DNA of 64,000 bases from Calidifontibacillus erzurumensis (lineage in GTDB: Bacteria; Bacillota; Bacilli; Bacillales; Bacillaceae_J). A model generated the notes under the pieces. It worked only from the letters and a program-made list of their open reading frames with translations. It was not told where the DNA came from and ran no database searches. Every line of letters begins with the position of its first letter. The first letter of the stretch is position 1. Shown here one piece after another: positions 7,025 through 16,247 of the stretch. The stretch spans positions 229,042-293,041 of the forward strand of contig NZ_JABTTE010000002.1 in the NCBI RefSeq assembly GCF_013303125.1, given 5' to 3'. The position numbers and the translations under genes were made by a program.

Positions 7025-8863
7025 TTGAAATTAAGAGAAGATATTAGAAATATTGCAATTATTGCCCACGTAGACCACGGAAAAACAACATTAGTAGACC
7101 AACTTTTGCGTCAATCCGGAACATTTCGTGCCAATGAGCAAGTGGAAGAAAGGGCTTTGGATTTTAATGACTTAGAAAAAGAACGCGGTATTACGATTTT
7201 GGCAAAAAATACGGCCATTCACTATAAAGATACGCGCATTAATATTTTAGATACACCAGGCCATGCTGATTTTGGCGGTGAAGTTGAACGGATTATGAAA
7301 ATGGTGGATGGTGTCTTGCTTGTTGTAGACGCTTTTGAAGGTTGTATGCCGCAGACGCGCTTTGTATTGAAAAAAGCGTTGGAACAAAAATTGACGCCAA
7401 TTGTTGTTATCAATAAAATTGACCGTGATTTTGCAAGACCGAAAGAAGTTGTGGACGAGGTCCTTGAATTGTTTATTGAGCTTGGTGCTGATGAAAATCA
7501 AATTGAATTTCCGGTCGTATATGCTTCTGCTATAAATGGGACAGCAAGTATGGATCCTGATAAACAAGATGAGGACATGACAGCGTTATTTGAAGCGATC
7601 ATAAAATATATACCAGCTCCGATTGATAATCGAAAAGAACCTCTTCAATTTCAAGTTGCGCTTTTAGATTACAATGATTATGTAGGAAGAATTGGAATTG
7701 GACGTATTTTCCGCGGAACGATGAGAGTTGGACAACAAGTGGCTTTAATGAAGCTAGACGGATCAGTTAAGACGTTCCGTGTGACGAAAATGTTTGGCTT
7801 TATTGGTTTAAAACGGGTTGAAATAAACGAAGCTTATGCGGGTGACCTTGTTGCTGTTTCCGGAATGGAACAAATTAATGTTGGAGAAACAGTATGCCCA
7901 ATTGAACATCAAGAAGCGCTGCCTCCTTTAAGAATTGATGAACCGACTTTGCAAATGACCTTTTTAGTAAATAACAGTCCATTTGCTGGCCGTGAAGGGA
8001 AGTGGATTACAAGCCGAAAACTGGAAGAAAGACTGCGCCAACAGCTAGAAACGGATGTTAGCTTGCGTGTCGAAAATACGGAATCACCAGATGCATGGAT
8101 TGTTTCCGGAAGAGGAGAGCTCCATTTATCAATATTAATTGAAAATATGCGCCGGGAAGGGTATGAACTGCAAGTGTCCAAACCTGAGGTTATTATTCGT
8201 GAAATAGACGGCACCCTTTGCGAACCGGTTGAACGTGTTCAAATCAATGTACCCGAAGACTTCACTGGGGCTATTATTGAATCATTAGGTTCAAGAAAAG
8301 GCGAAATGTTAGATATGGCAAATGACGGGAATGGACAAGTTCAGTTGGAATTTATCGTCCCATCTAGAGGATTGATTGGTTATACGACTGAATTTTTGAG
8401 TCTCACACGCGGTTTAGGTATTTTAAACCATTCGTTTGACAGTTACCAACCGATTATTCCAGGTCAAGTAGGGGGCCGCAGACAAGGGGTTCTTGTGGCG
8501 ATGGAAACAGGTAAAGCAACTGCTTACAGCATCCTTGCCCTTGAAGATCGTGGTGTCATTTTTGTAGAACCAGGTACGGAAGTATATGAAGGAATGATCG
8601 TTGGTGAACATACGCGTGAAAATGATTTAACCGTAAATATTACAAAAACGAAGCATGTTACAAATATTCGTTCATCAACGAAAGAATCAACGGAAAATAT
8701 TAAAAAGCCAAGAATTATGACCCTAGAACAGTCGCTAGAGTTTTTAAATGATGATGAGTATTGTGAAGTTACACCTAAGTCAATTAGACTACGTAAAAAA
8801 ATATTAGATAAAAACGAGCGGGAAAAAGCTGCTAAGAAAAAGAAATATGCTCAAGTAGAGTAA
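7025..8863 (+). CDS. typA: Ribosome-associated GTPase TypA/BipA
   Basis: A 612-residue translational GTPase related to EF-G. The G1 loop is AHVDHGKT at residues 14-21, followed by the switch I segment EKERGITI, the G3 motif [12 protein letters not shown] and the G4 motif NKID. Domain II, domain III, domain V and the BipA-specific C-terminal domain follow. It binds the 70S ribosome and aids subunit assembly at low temperature and under stress. I start it at TTG 7025, 9 bp after AGGAG, giving [13 protein letters not shown] like B. subtilis TypA; the ATG at 7016 abuts the ribosome site. ylaH follows closely. Confidence 0.95.
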   Translation: MKLREDIRNIAIIAHVDHGKTTLVDQLLRQSGTFRANEQVEERALDFNDLEKERGITILAKNTAIHYKDTRINILDTPGHADFGGEVERIMKMVDGVLLVVDAFEGCMPQTRFVLKKALEQKLTPIVVINKIDRDFARPKEVVDEVLELFIELGADENQIEFPVVYASAINGTASMDPDKQDEDMTALFEAIIKYIPAPIDNRKEPLQFQVALLDYNDYVGRIGIGRIFRGTMRVGQQVALMKLDGSVKTFRVTKMFGFIGLKRVEINEAYAGDLVAVSGMEQINVGETVCPIEHQEALPPLRIDEPTLQMTFLVNNSPFAGREGKWITSRKLEERLRQQLETDVSLRVENTESPDAWIVSGRGELHLSILIENMRREGYELQVSKPEVIIREIDGTLCEPVERVQINVPEDFTGAIIESLGSRKGEMLDMANDGNGQVQLEFIVPSRGLIGYTTEFLSLTRGLGILNHSFDSYQPIIPGQVGGRRQGVLVAMETGKATAYSILALEDRGVIFVEPGTEVYEGMIVGEHTRENDLTVNITKTKHVTNIRSSTKESTENIKKPRIMTLEQSLEFLNDDEYCEVTPKSIRLRKKILDKNEREKAAKKKKYAQVE

Positions 8864-8895
8864 ATAAATTTTGGGAAAAGGAAGGAGTGGTGGAG

Positions 8896-9222
8896 ATGGA
8901 GGAAGTAACGAAATTGGATCCTTCGATGTTGTCGGCTTTTGCGGAACTCGTTGGTGTCCACCAAAATATTGAAAGGGGAATGCTTCTCCTTTATATTGCG
9001 ATTGTCATTTTGTCAATTATCGTTTTTAACCTTGGTTTTGCCCAAAAACTTCCGATTTTAAAAACAATTATTATTTATATTTTATTACTGATCGGTTGTG
9101 CGCCCCTTACTTTATTAGGTGTGCGATTGCCAGTTGCTGAAGGTTTATTTATTACAGCCATCGTTTTAGGGATCTATAGATATCGATTGCACCTTCAAAG
9201 AAAAGATCAAAATAAAGCCTAA
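8896..9222 (+). CDS. ylaH: YlaH-like membrane protein
   Basis: A 108-residue protein with three predicted membrane helices after a soluble N-terminal stretch of about 30 residues: LLYIAIVILSIIVFNLGFA, then a helix beginning IIIYILLLIGC, then FITAIVLGIYRY. It belongs to the YlaH family, conserved in Bacillaceae directly after typA, with no known role. ATG 8896 has AAGGAG 8 bp upstream, while the GTG codons at 8887 and 8890 are too close to it. The gene lies 32 bp downstream of typA and is probably cotranscribed. Confidence 0.78.
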   Translation: MEEVTKLDPSMLSAFAELVGVHQNIERGMLLLYIAIVILSIIVFNLGFAQKLPILKTIIIYILLLIGCAPLTLLGVRLPVAEGLFITAIVLGIYRYRLHLQRKDQNKA

Positions 9223-9243
9223 AATTGCTAAGGAGTTTTTGTT

Positions 9244-9531
9244 ATGAAAAATTTACAAGATGCTTTTTACAACTGGTTAAGTATAAAAGTTGTTAGCAAT
9301 GCAAGGCCAAATGATAAAGCAGCCCAAGAAACACTTGCATATTTTGACGCTGTTTTAAAGGAAGATTATCATGTAGAAAAAATTCTTCAGATAGAGGAAA
9401 AAGAAGATTTATATTATGTTCATTACATGCATCAAGGTGAAAAAAAATCGATGCGGTTTCCGAAAGAATTGGTTGATTTCATGCTGCAAGCGATAGAAAA
9501 AGAACCTCATAAATACCCTATTATTGAATAA
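9244..9531 (+). CDS. Small uncharacterised soluble protein
   Basis: 95 residues, acidic overall, with no signal peptide, membrane segment or cysteine. It opens MKNLQDAFYNWLSIKVVSNA and reads FDAVLKEDYHVEKILQIEEK in the middle; the pattern looks like helix, then a beta region, then helix. I do not recognise a family. It starts at ATG 9244, 7-8 bp after AAGGAG, 21 bp downstream of ylaH, and ends at a strong terminator, so it is the last gene of the typA-ylaH unit. No B. subtilis counterpart at this position comes to mind. Confidence 0.65.
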   Translation: MKNLQDAFYNWLSIKVVSNARPNDKAAQETLAYFDAVLKEDYHVEKILQIEEKEDLYYVHYMHQGEKKSMRFPKELVDFMLQAIEKEPHKYPIIE

Positions 9532-9532
9532 T

Positions 9533-9572
9533 AAAAGCTGGCAGGCGCAAATTTGGGTCTGCCAGCTTTTTT
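9533..9572 (+). terminator. Strong terminator of the typA-ylaH unit
   Basis: A 12-bp perfect stem (9533-9544 with 9559-9570), a 14-base loop, and a T-run. Confidence 0.85.
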
Positions 9573-10165
9573 AGTCTAAAGATTGAAAGTCTGAGGCTGA
9601 GTTAGCAGTAAATAAAGGTGTTATTGCTGAAGGAATTTAAAGAAAGCACGTAACCACTTTAAATACTCATGCAACAGGAAATTCTAAAAAGGGTGCATCA
9701 TAGGATGAGTTTACACAACAATACTAAAATCAAAATCCTTTTTGAGGGAATAAGGAAGTCAACTGGATTAAGAAATTGCTTTTTATATGGGTTGGGTTTT
9801 AATAATCATCCATTCGATAAACTATAAGCGGTTAAAATACTGCGGCATAAAAGCAATCTTGTAATAATAGAATTTGCTGTCAAAAAAAACAAGTAACGTA
9901 CTAAAAATTAGTAAAGAAAAAATAATTTAGGAAAATATTCTTATTTCAAATTTTGAACTAATAAATGAACATAATATATTTAAAGCTGGGATCCAGCAAA
10001 TAAAAATCAAAATATTATTTTTCGTAAGCCCGCCACCTTTCAATACTTCATTGCTTCCTCTATTCCCTAGTTGGACTTCGTTTTGCAAATTTTGTATTAG
10101 CGTAATTCCGGCAAAGTAAAAGAACTTCTCTATTATTTTGTTTATGCGTTAAAGAATGAATGATG
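9573..10165. other. 593-bp stretch without genes
   Basis: AT-rich, with stops in every frame on both strands and no hairpin of note. It is long for this compact region and may be decayed coding DNA, but I cannot identify any remnant. Confidence 0.5.
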
Positions 10166-10366
10166 TTACCATTCCTCTTTATCAATCCGATGTTTGTAAA
10201 GATTAAATTTTCCAGTTTTCATACGGTTTTCCGTTTTTATTCGAATTCTTTCGTTGCATTCATCACACATATATGTATGAATGGGTCTATTTCTTAATCT
10301 CTTTGCAAGCGGTAATTCGTCGTCAAGGATATCTATTTTATCGCAAAGAACGCATTTTACTCTCAT
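10166..10366 (-). CDS. ylaI: YlaI, zinc-ribbon protein (DUF2197)
   Basis: 66 residues with two CxxC pairs, VKCVLCDK at residues 3-10 and MCDECNE near residue 34, which should bind one zinc. LAKRLRNRPIHTYMCDECNE is typical of the YlaI family. The C-terminus is strongly basic, which could fit RNA or DNA contact, but no function is known. The ATG at 10366 follows GAGGTG on the minus strand. Confidence 0.82.
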   Translation of the reverse strand: MRVKCVLCDKIDILDDELPLAKRLRNRPIHTYMCDECNERIRIKTENRMKTGKFNLYKHRIDKEEW

Positions 10367-10484
10367 ATTTTGTTCACCTCGTTTTTATTATAAGTGAAAA
10401 TAATAAGAAATTTAAGCAAATGGTTTTATTTGTTGGCAAAAAAGGTATAGTATGTAAATGTACAAATTTTGTGGAGGTAAGGTT

Positions 10485-10940
10485 ATGGCACAACAAGTAG
10501 AACAACAATTAACAAGTGAACTTTTGGGTATTTTACAAAAGGAAAGATATGCAACGATTGCAACAGTGGATTTTGAAACTGGCGGTCCAAATGTGAATGC
10601 AATTTCTTGGGTATATGCACCTGGGCCAGAAAAAATTTATTTTGCTGTTGATAATCGATCTAGAATTGTTCAAAATATTAAAAATAATCCTAAAGTTGTT
10701 TTGACAACAATTGCTTTTGGTACGACATTTTCAATTAGTGGTGATGCCAATGTTAAAGTTGAAAAACTTGAGGGTGTACCTCTAAAATTGGCATTGATTG
10801 AAATCAAAATTCATGAAGTTCGTGATGTAATGTTTTACGGTTCAAAAATTTCTGCAGATGTTTCTTATGAAAAAACATATGATAAAGAAGCTGCTGAAAA
10901 ATTAGACCGTCAAGTCATGGAAGCAATGAAAAAAGCTTAG
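10485..10940 (+). CDS. Pyridoxamine 5'-phosphate oxidase-like FMN-binding protein
   Basis: A 151-residue single-domain split-barrel protein: ILQKERYATIATVDFETGGP, AISWVYAPGPEKIYFAVDNRS and RIVQNIKNNPKVVLT follow the general PPOX-class fold that binds FMN, F420 or heme. The substrate is unknown. ATG 10485 has GGAGGT 6 bp upstream; an in-frame ATG at 10458 precedes that ribosome site and is unlikely to be used. It is a single gene between ylaI and ylaJ and overlaps its own terminator. Confidence 0.78.
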   Translation: MAQQVEQQLTSELLGILQKERYATIATVDFETGGPNVNAISWVYAPGPEKIYFAVDNRSRIVQNIKNNPKVVLTTIAFGTTFSISGDANVKVEKLEGVPLKLALIEIKIHEVRDVMFYGSKISADVSYEKTYDKEAAEKLDRQVMEAMKKA

Positions 10941-10988
10941 ATTGTGTAGTCTAGGGTGTTCCTAGACACACAAATCTAAGCTTTCTTT
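10932..10988. terminator. Long terminator hairpin
   Basis: AAAGCTTAG at 10932-10940 pairs with CTAAGCTTT at 10976-10984, with further pairing inward including CTAGG/CCTAG around a GTGTT loop. The upstream stop codon lies in the left arm. T-rich sequence follows, and ylaJ converges from the right. Confidence 0.8.
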
Positions 10989-11579
10989 TTACATTTTAGA
11001 AGATGATTGTTCTTTTTTAATATTTTCTAATTGTTTTTCCTGCTTGTTTGACAGCTGTTTGTCATTTTGTTCAAGCGGATCTTCATTTTTATTGAGGTCT
11101 TGAGGAATTTGTGGCATCATTCTTCCGACTATAGCCGCTAATTCATTGATAATGCCTTCAATCGGTCTGCCATTTGCAATTTCATCTCTCATTTCCCTAA
11201 GTCTTTCTACAGTATCGGGATCGGCAACAACAACTGCGTTTGCACCTAATGGATCGTCTTTCAAAGCTTCAGCAACTGAATATTTAATCGAACCGACCCG
11301 TGACCGATCCAAATCTTTATCAACGTCAATCCCAATAACCGCATAGTCGCCTGCCACAACAACAGTTGCATCTTTCACATCAGGAACTCTTGCTGCTAAA
11401 TTTGCTAAATATTCCGCCCTTTCTTCACCGTTTAATGTGTGGCGATTGGCATTATTCGTTTTTTGGCTAATTTCCATTGCATAATTTTGGTTATTTTCCC
11501 CTACAGATTCCTTTGATTCGTTTTGGGCACAACCAGCTATGATAAATAGCGCTAAAGCTAATATCCATAATTTCTGCAC
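10989..11579 (-). CDS. ylaJ: YhcN/YlaJ family sporulation lipoprotein
   Basis: 196 residues. The N-terminus KLWILALALFIIAGCAQNE has a lipobox with the lipidated cysteine near residue 18, so it is a membrane-anchored lipoprotein. The middle part, from VPDVKDATVVVAGDYAVIGI through SVAEALKDDP, is the YhcN/YlaJ domain found in several spore-associated lipoproteins, some linked to germination. The C-terminal 45 residues are charged, Gln- and Lys-rich and likely disordered. It starts at GTG 11579, 7-8 bp after GGAG. It is divergent from ylaK. Confidence 0.82.
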   Translation of the reverse strand: MQKLWILALALFIIAGCAQNESKESVGENNQNYAMEISQKTNNANRHTLNGEERAEYLANLAARVPDVKDATVVVAGDYAVIGIDVDKDLDRSRVGSIKYSVAEALKDDPLGANAVVVADPDTVERLREMRDEIANGRPIEGIINELAAIVGRMMPQIPQDLNKNEDPLEQNDKQLSNKQEKQLENIKKEQSSSKM

Positions 11580-11742
11580 CGTTTCTCCAACCTTTCCATA
11601 TAATTTAAATAATAATGGTTTTGGTTTAGTGTTTAATAATTCGTCTAAGTTTATTCAAGTTTTCATATATTTTAACGAGAGCGTCCGTCTACAAGATCTC
11701 CTTTAAACGAAAATAGAAAACAGATGGTCAGGAGGAGAAGCA

Positions 11743-13074
11743 TTGAAAAAAATTTACGTCCTCGATACAAACGTATTACTTCAAGATCCACGTGCAATCT
11801 TTTCTTTTGAAGATAATGAAGTTGTCATTCCAGCAGTTGTTCTAGAAGAAGTTGATTCTAAAAAAAGAAATATGGATGAAATTGGAAGAAATGCTAGACA
11901 AGTATCCAAATTGATCGACCGTCTTCGAACTCAAGGAAAAATCCATCAAGGGATTCCTCTTGAAAATGGAGGGAGTTTTCGTATCGAACTAAACCATCGG
12001 TCGTTTATAAAGTTACAGGAAATATTTGATGAAAAAACAAACGACAACCGCATTCTTGCAGTTGCGTTAAATTTATATTTGGAAGAGCAAAAAAAAGAAA
12101 ATGGGAGGCCTGTTATCCTTGTTAGCAAAGATGTATTAGTTAGGGTTAAGGCAGACGCAGTTGGATTAATGGCAGAAGATTTTTTAAGCGACCGTGTTGT
12201 AGAATTTGATGATAATATTTATTCAGGTTTTCAAATGGTTTATATTAGTCAAGATTTAATGAATGAGTTTTATGAAAAAGGGCAAATCGAAGTAGGTAAA
12301 CTTCCTGCGTTTCATTATTATCCTAATCAATTCATTATTATGAAAGATGCTTTAGGGACATCACAATCCGCACTTGGTGTGATTGATGAAAATGTGAAAT
12401 TAGTGAAAAAATGTTTGTACGAGAAAGAGCAAGTTTGGGGTATTAAAGCGCGAAATGTTCAACAAGTGATGGGAATTGAATTATTGCTTAGGCCGGATAT
12501 CCCGCTTGTTACTCTAACAGGCAAAGCTGGTACAGGGAAAACGCTTCTAGCATTAGCAGCTGGATTATACCAAACTGAAGATTTAGGGCTTTATAAAAAA
12601 TTATTGGTTGCTCGGCCGATTGTCCCAGTCGGAAAAGATATCGGATATTTGCCGGGGGAAAAAGAAGAAAAATTAAGGCCGTGGATGCAGCCGATTTACG
12701 ATAATTTGGAATACTTATTTAATACAAAAAAACCGGGTGAGCTTGATGCCATATTGGCTGGCATGGGTTCTATCCAAGTGGAAGCCCTCACCTATATAAG
12801 GGGAAGGAGCATACCTGAACAATTTATTATTATTGATGAAGCCCAAAACTTATCGAAACATGAGGTAAAGACAATATTAACAAGGGTAGGAGAGAAAAGT
12901 AAAATTGTATTAATGGGTGACCCGGAACAAATTGACCATCCATACTTGGATGAGTATAATAACGGTTTAACCTATGTTGTCGAAAAATTTAAACAAGAAA
13001 AGATCAGCGGTCATGTGCGCTTCGTAAAAGGTGAGCGATCGTCGTTGGCTCAATTGGCAGCTGATTTACTGTAA
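11743..13074 (+). CDS. ylaK: PIN-PhoH family ATPase/ribonuclease YlaK
   Basis: 443 residues in two parts. The N-terminal PIN domain (about 1-150) begins IYVLDTNVLL with the catalytic Asp and continues with VVLEEVDSKK. The C-terminal PhoH domain has Walker A LTGKAGTGKTLLALA (P-loop about 260-267) and Walker B IIIDEAQN near 362-369. PhoH2-type proteins of this design have been described as sequence-specific RNA helicase-nucleases in mycobacteria; the Bacillus protein is less studied. TTG 11743 follows GGAGGAG by 6 bp. Confidence 0.88.
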   Translation: MKKIYVLDTNVLLQDPRAIFSFEDNEVVIPAVVLEEVDSKKRNMDEIGRNARQVSKLIDRLRTQGKIHQGIPLENGGSFRIELNHRSFIKLQEIFDEKTNDNRILAVALNLYLEEQKKENGRPVILVSKDVLVRVKADAVGLMAEDFLSDRVVEFDDNIYSGFQMVYISQDLMNEFYEKGQIEVGKLPAFHYYPNQFIIMKDALGTSQSALGVIDENVKLVKKCLYEKEQVWGIKARNVQQVMGIELLLRPDIPLVTLTGKAGTGKTLLALAAGLYQTEDLGLYKKLLVARPIVPVGKDIGYLPGEKEEKLRPWMQPIYDNLEYLFNTKKPGELDAILAGMGSIQVEALTYIRGRSIPEQFIIIDEAQNLSKHEVKTILTRVGEKSKIVLMGDPEQIDHPYLDEYNNGLTYVVEKFKQEKISGHVRFVKGERSSLAQLAADLL

Positions 13075-13165
13075 ATGGCCGCTAACATTGGGTCTTGAAA
13101 AGTGGAGGAAACGCCTGCTGTCTAAGAAGCGGCAGTCGTTCCTTCCCGTGAGCGCGAGTCAACCA
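13075..13165. repeat. GC-richer intergenic hairpin-rich element
   Basis: Between the convergent ylaK and ylaL lies about 90 bp that is clearly richer in G and C than its surroundings, with runs such as GGAGGAAACGCCTGCTG and GAAGCGGCAG. Parts can fold (CTGC with GCAG across 13118-13135). It resembles the short dispersed intergenic elements seen in Bacillaceae, but no second copy lies in this window, so its repeat nature is unproven. Confidence 0.3.
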
Positions 13166-13170
13166 TAAGT

Positions 13171-13551
13171 TTACTTTACGATAAACTTTCTTATTTCCTT
13201 AATTGGGTCATTTAAATTGGAACCGTCACGGTAATATAAATAAATTGGACCATCTTCTTTTAATGGTTTACCGTTTATTGCAAAGCAGAGAATGGAATTT
13301 TGAATTTTTTCGATCGGTACTTCAATAGTTTTATCAGAACTAGTTTCAACAATGACGCTGCTGGCATTTTCAAGCGGCTCAGCATTATTGAAAAATGGTT
13401 TAAACTCCATTCCTAAATGATCCTTTAAACTTTCATCATTAAAATATTGGCCAAGGTCGAATTTTCGATCATCGAAAATCCATACGCTTGGATCAATCGT
13501 AAGTCTAAATTTAACATTCCCTTGAATTAAAACGATATTTTCCACTGTCAA
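13171..13551 (-). CDS. ylaL: YlaL-like protein
   Basis: A 126-residue soluble protein: VKFRLTIDPSVWIFDDRKFD near the N-terminus, EPLENASSVIVE in the middle, and INGKPLKEDGPIYLYYRDGS near the end. The pattern and position between ylaK and ylaN fit B. subtilis YlaL, which I recall as somewhat longer. The function is not established. The start is TTG 13551 or GTG 13545, since GGAGAG suits the first and GTGGGGA the second. Confidence 0.6.
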   Translation of the reverse strand: MTVENIVLIQGNVKFRLTIDPSVWIFDDRKFDLGQYFNDESLKDHLGMEFKPFFNNAEPLENASSVIVETSSDKTIEVPIEKIQNSILCFAINGKPLKEDGPIYLYYRDGSNLNDPIKEIRKFIVK

Positions 13552-13759
13552 TCCCCACTCTCCATTTGTTCTTTAAAATACTTTCTTCCTAAAGTATAGA
13601 ATGAATATGTTTGTTTGTCACATCAACAAATAGTACTTCCCTCTTGTTTTTTTCTATGATGGCAAAGTTCGCCTTCTAAACGTTATTTCTTGCAATTTTA
13701 CCGATAAAACGATAAGATTTAAAGATAGAATGGACTTGTTTTTTATTGGAGGGATGTAC

Positions 13760-14047
13760 GTGTCTTCAGATGTTGCCTTAAATCACAGAGAAAAGGCATA
13801 TGCCCTTCTTAAGGCTGATGCTGATAAAATTTTAAAGTTAATAAAAGTACAAATGGACCATTTAACAATGCCTCAATGTCCTTTATATGAAGAAGTATTA
13901 GATACCCAAATGTTTGGGTTATCAAGGGAAATAGATTTTGCCGTTCGACTTGGGTTAGTTGATGAAATAGATGGAAAAAGGTTGCTTGAGTCGTTGGAAA
14001 GGGAGCTTTCAGCCCTTCATGAAGCTTCTTTAAAAAATAAGGAATAG
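13760..14047 (+). CDS. ylaN: YlaN (UPF0358), iron-homeostasis protein
   Basis: 95 residues, helical, carrying the highly conserved UPF0358 stretches [40 protein letters not shown] and [15 protein letters not shown]. In B. subtilis YlaN is needed under iron limitation and has been reported to bind the regulator Fur and relieve its repression. I take GTG 13760 as start because TGGAGG ends 7 bp upstream and the protein then matches YlaN's length; an ATG at 13754 is too close to the ribosome site. Confidence 0.9.
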   Translation: MSSDVALNHREKAYALLKADADKILKLIKVQMDHLTMPQCPLYEEVLDTQMFGLSREIDFAVRLGLVDEIDGKRLLESLERELSALHEASLKNKE

Positions 14048-14136
14048 GGCTGTCTTACAAGTACCTGCATGATTTAAAAAAAAAAATGAAGATCGTGGTG
14101 GATAGTGCTGGTACTATTTGAAAGACAGTCTTTTTT
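14048..14136 (+). terminator. Long imperfect terminator after ylaN
   Basis: GGCTGTCTT at 14048-14056 pairs with AAGACAGTC at 14122-14130 (one G-U pair). A second pairing of AGTACC with GGTACT lies inside, and T6 follows. The loop region contains a run of 11 A residues. Confidence 0.65.
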
Positions 14137-14167
14137 CTTTTAAAGAGTTTAGTAGGAATGAGGAAAG

Positions 14168-15298
14168 ATGAGGAAAAAAATTATTAAATCATATGATTAT
14201 GCACTAGTTTTAGCACCGCTTATTTTAAGTTTATTTGGAATTATTATGATTTATAGTTCCAGTATGGTTGTTGCCGTCGATAAATATGAAGGTACTCCTG
14301 ATTTGTTTTTTATAAAACAATTGAAATGGTTTTTACTTGGAATCTTTGTATATATTTTTACCTTAGTCTTTCCTTATAAAATTTATAAAAAATTATTGAA
14401 ACCTATTTTTTTTGGAGCACCATTGCTTTTAGGTCTTGTATTGCTTTTCGGAAAAGCGACTAATAATGCGCAATCTTGGCTTAATTTTGGTGGAATCGGC
14501 TTTCAACCAGCGGAATTTATGAAACTTGGCGTGATTATATACTTAGCGGGAGTCTTTTCAAATAAACAATCTTATATTAAAAAGTTTCTTCCTGCATTTG
14601 GGCCACCGCTCCTTTTTATCTTTTTCATATTTTTTCTTGTTTATAAGCAGCCGGATTTGGGAACAGGTTTATTGATTTTGGCGATTTCTGGATTGATCAT
14701 TATCTGTTCAGGCATACGTATAAAACACTTGAGTCGCTTAGCCCTCGTTGCTGTCATTGGTGCTTTTCTTTTATATCCGTTGTTGACAGAAGAACAATTA
14801 AACCGGTTTGCAGCAGCCTACAATCCATTTGATGAGGAAATTGCTGAAAGTGACGGATACCAATTAATTAATTCTTATATTGCAATTGCTAATGGAGGAG
14901 TAACTGGAGAAGGTCTTGGTAAAAGTATCCAAAAATTTGGTTATCTTCCTGAACCACATACCGATTTTATCATGTCAATTATATCGGAAGAATTAGGAAT
15001 TTTTGGAGTTGGCTTTGTATTATTTATGCTCGCCTTCATTGTTTGGAAAGGATTTAGTACAGCTATTAAAATTAATGACCCTTTTGGAAGTTTGATGGCG
15101 ATTGGGATTTCGGGAATGATCGGTATTCAGTCATTTGTTAATTTAGGTGCCATCACCGGTTTACTTCCAATTACTGGTGTTCCATTGCCATTCGTTAGTT
15201 ATGGCGGCTCTTCTTTACTACTTTTAATGATTTCTATGGGAATTTTAAATAATATTGCGATGTTTTCGAGATTTCATCAATTAACAATTGATAAATAA
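14168..15298 (+). CDS. ftsW: Septal peptidoglycan polymerase FtsW (SEDS family)
   Basis: 376 residues with about ten membrane helices. SEDS signatures are visible: GIIMIYSSS in the first helix, GFQPAEFMKLG, KQPDLGTG near the middle, and PITGVPLPFVSYGGSS near the end. FtsW polymerises lipid II glycan strands at the division septum together with a class B PBP. It is separate from the large division cluster, as in B. subtilis, between ylaN and the cta genes; pycA, which follows it in B. subtilis, is absent. ATG 14168 has GAGG 4 bp upstream. SpoVE at 52559 is its sporulation paralogue. Confidence 0.93.
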   Translation: MRKKIIKSYDYALVLAPLILSLFGIIMIYSSSMVVAVDKYEGTPDLFFIKQLKWFLLGIFVYIFTLVFPYKIYKKLLKPIFFGAPLLLGLVLLFGKATNNAQSWLNFGGIGFQPAEFMKLGVIIYLAGVFSNKQSYIKKFLPAFGPPLLFIFFIFFLVYKQPDLGTGLLILAISGLIIICSGIRIKHLSRLALVAVIGAFLLYPLLTEEQLNRFAAAYNPFDEEIAESDGYQLINSYIAIANGGVTGEGLGKSIQKFGYLPEPHTDFIMSIISEELGIFGVGFVLFMLAFIVWKGFSTAIKINDPFGSLMAIGISGMIGIQSFVNLGAITGLLPITGVPLPFVSYGGSSLLLLMISMGILNNIAMFSRFHQLTIDK

Positions 15299-15300
15299 AA

Positions 15301-15335
15301 AAGATTGCCTAATGGACTTAGGCAATCTTTTTATT
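15301..15335. terminator. Bidirectional terminator between ftsW and ctaA
   Basis: An 11-bp perfect stem (15301-15311 with 15319-15329) and a 7-base loop, followed by a T-run. The ctaA stop codon lies inside it. Confidence 0.85.
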
Positions 15336-16247
15336 TATTTGTTCATTTTTCTTACTCCTCGTTGATAGGAGAACAAGGTAACAAAGTACGCAGAATAAAA
15401 TTGTAATAAAAGTAGCATGTGCTAAAGCAACATATAAATCAACCTTTGTAAAGATAATGAGAGCACCAGAAAGTCCTTGTAATGTAATTAACGTTGTAAT
15501 CGAAATAGCGCTCCAAAAAATAACACGTTTCGTACGGTATTGTTTAATCATTCTAATTGAAAGATATACAATCCATAAAAAGATAATTAGTGCAGCAAAT
15601 CGGTGTGCCATTTGCACCCATTGGTACTGGTTTCCTGGCAAAGAGAAAATTGCATCATTGTCACAAAAAGGAAAATCTAAGCATGCCAAATGAGCCTTTT
15701 TATGGCGGACCAATGCACCTGTATAAACAACAACATAACTATAAATGCTTAATGCATATATTTGTTTTCGTAAACCTTTGTCAAGGATTAATGATTCGGC
15801 ATCGAATTTTTTGTCTACCTCGAAAATTAGCAACATTAGTAGAAAAACAGCTGCTACAGATACGAGGGAAACACCGAAATGCAGAGCCATAATGACCGGA
15901 TCTTGTCCCCAAATAACAGCACCTGCACCAAGTAATGCTTGGACGACTAAGAAAAATACAGATAAAAACGCAAGAAACTTAGTTTCTCTAATATGGCCAA
16001 TTTTACGCCATGACCAAATGGCTAGCCAAGTCACAAGAATGACGGATAAACCGGAAAAAAGACGATGGGAAAGTTCAATTATTAATTCTTGTGTTATTTC
16101 GGTAGGAAGAAATTTCCCATGACAGAGCGGCCATGATCTTCCACAGCCCATGCCAGACCCCGTTTTTGTAACAAGGGCGCCGCCGATTAATACGAACAAC
16201 ATTACTATTGTAGAAGCAACCGACAAAATTTTTAATCCTTTATTCAA
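15318..16247 (-). CDS. ctaA: Heme A synthase
   Basis: A membrane enzyme that oxidises the C8 methyl group of heme O to the formyl group of heme A, the cofactor of the caa3 oxidase. It has eight predicted helices. Heme-ligand histidines lie in IELSHRLFSG, ALHFG, QMAHRFAA and ALAHATF, and the conserved cysteine pairs are visible (CGRSWPLC near residue 35; CLDFPFC near 190). I start it at TTG 16247 (309 aa), 8 bp after AAGGTG, giving MNKGLKIL like B. subtilis CtaA; ATG 16253 is very close to the ribosome site. It is divergent from ctaB. Confidence 0.92.
   Translation of the reverse strand: MNKGLKILSVASTIVMLFVLIGGALVTKTGSGMGCGRSWPLCHGKFLPTEITQELIIELSHRLFSGLSVILVTWLAIWSWRKIGHIRETKFLAFLSVFFLVVQALLGAGAVIWGQDPVIMALHFGVSLVSVAAVFLLMLLIFEVDKKFDAESLILDKGLRKQIYALSIYSYVVVYTGALVRHKKAHLACLDFPFCDNDAIFSLPGNQYQWVQMAHRFAALIIFLWIVYLSIRMIKQYRTKRVIFWSAISITTLITLQGLSGALIIFTKVDLYVALAHATFITILFCVLCYLVLLSTRSKKNEQINKKIA

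Noticed and set aside
15457..16122. Three plus-strand frames opposite ctaA
   Set aside because: They overlap one another and lie opposite a well-supported membrane enzyme gene.
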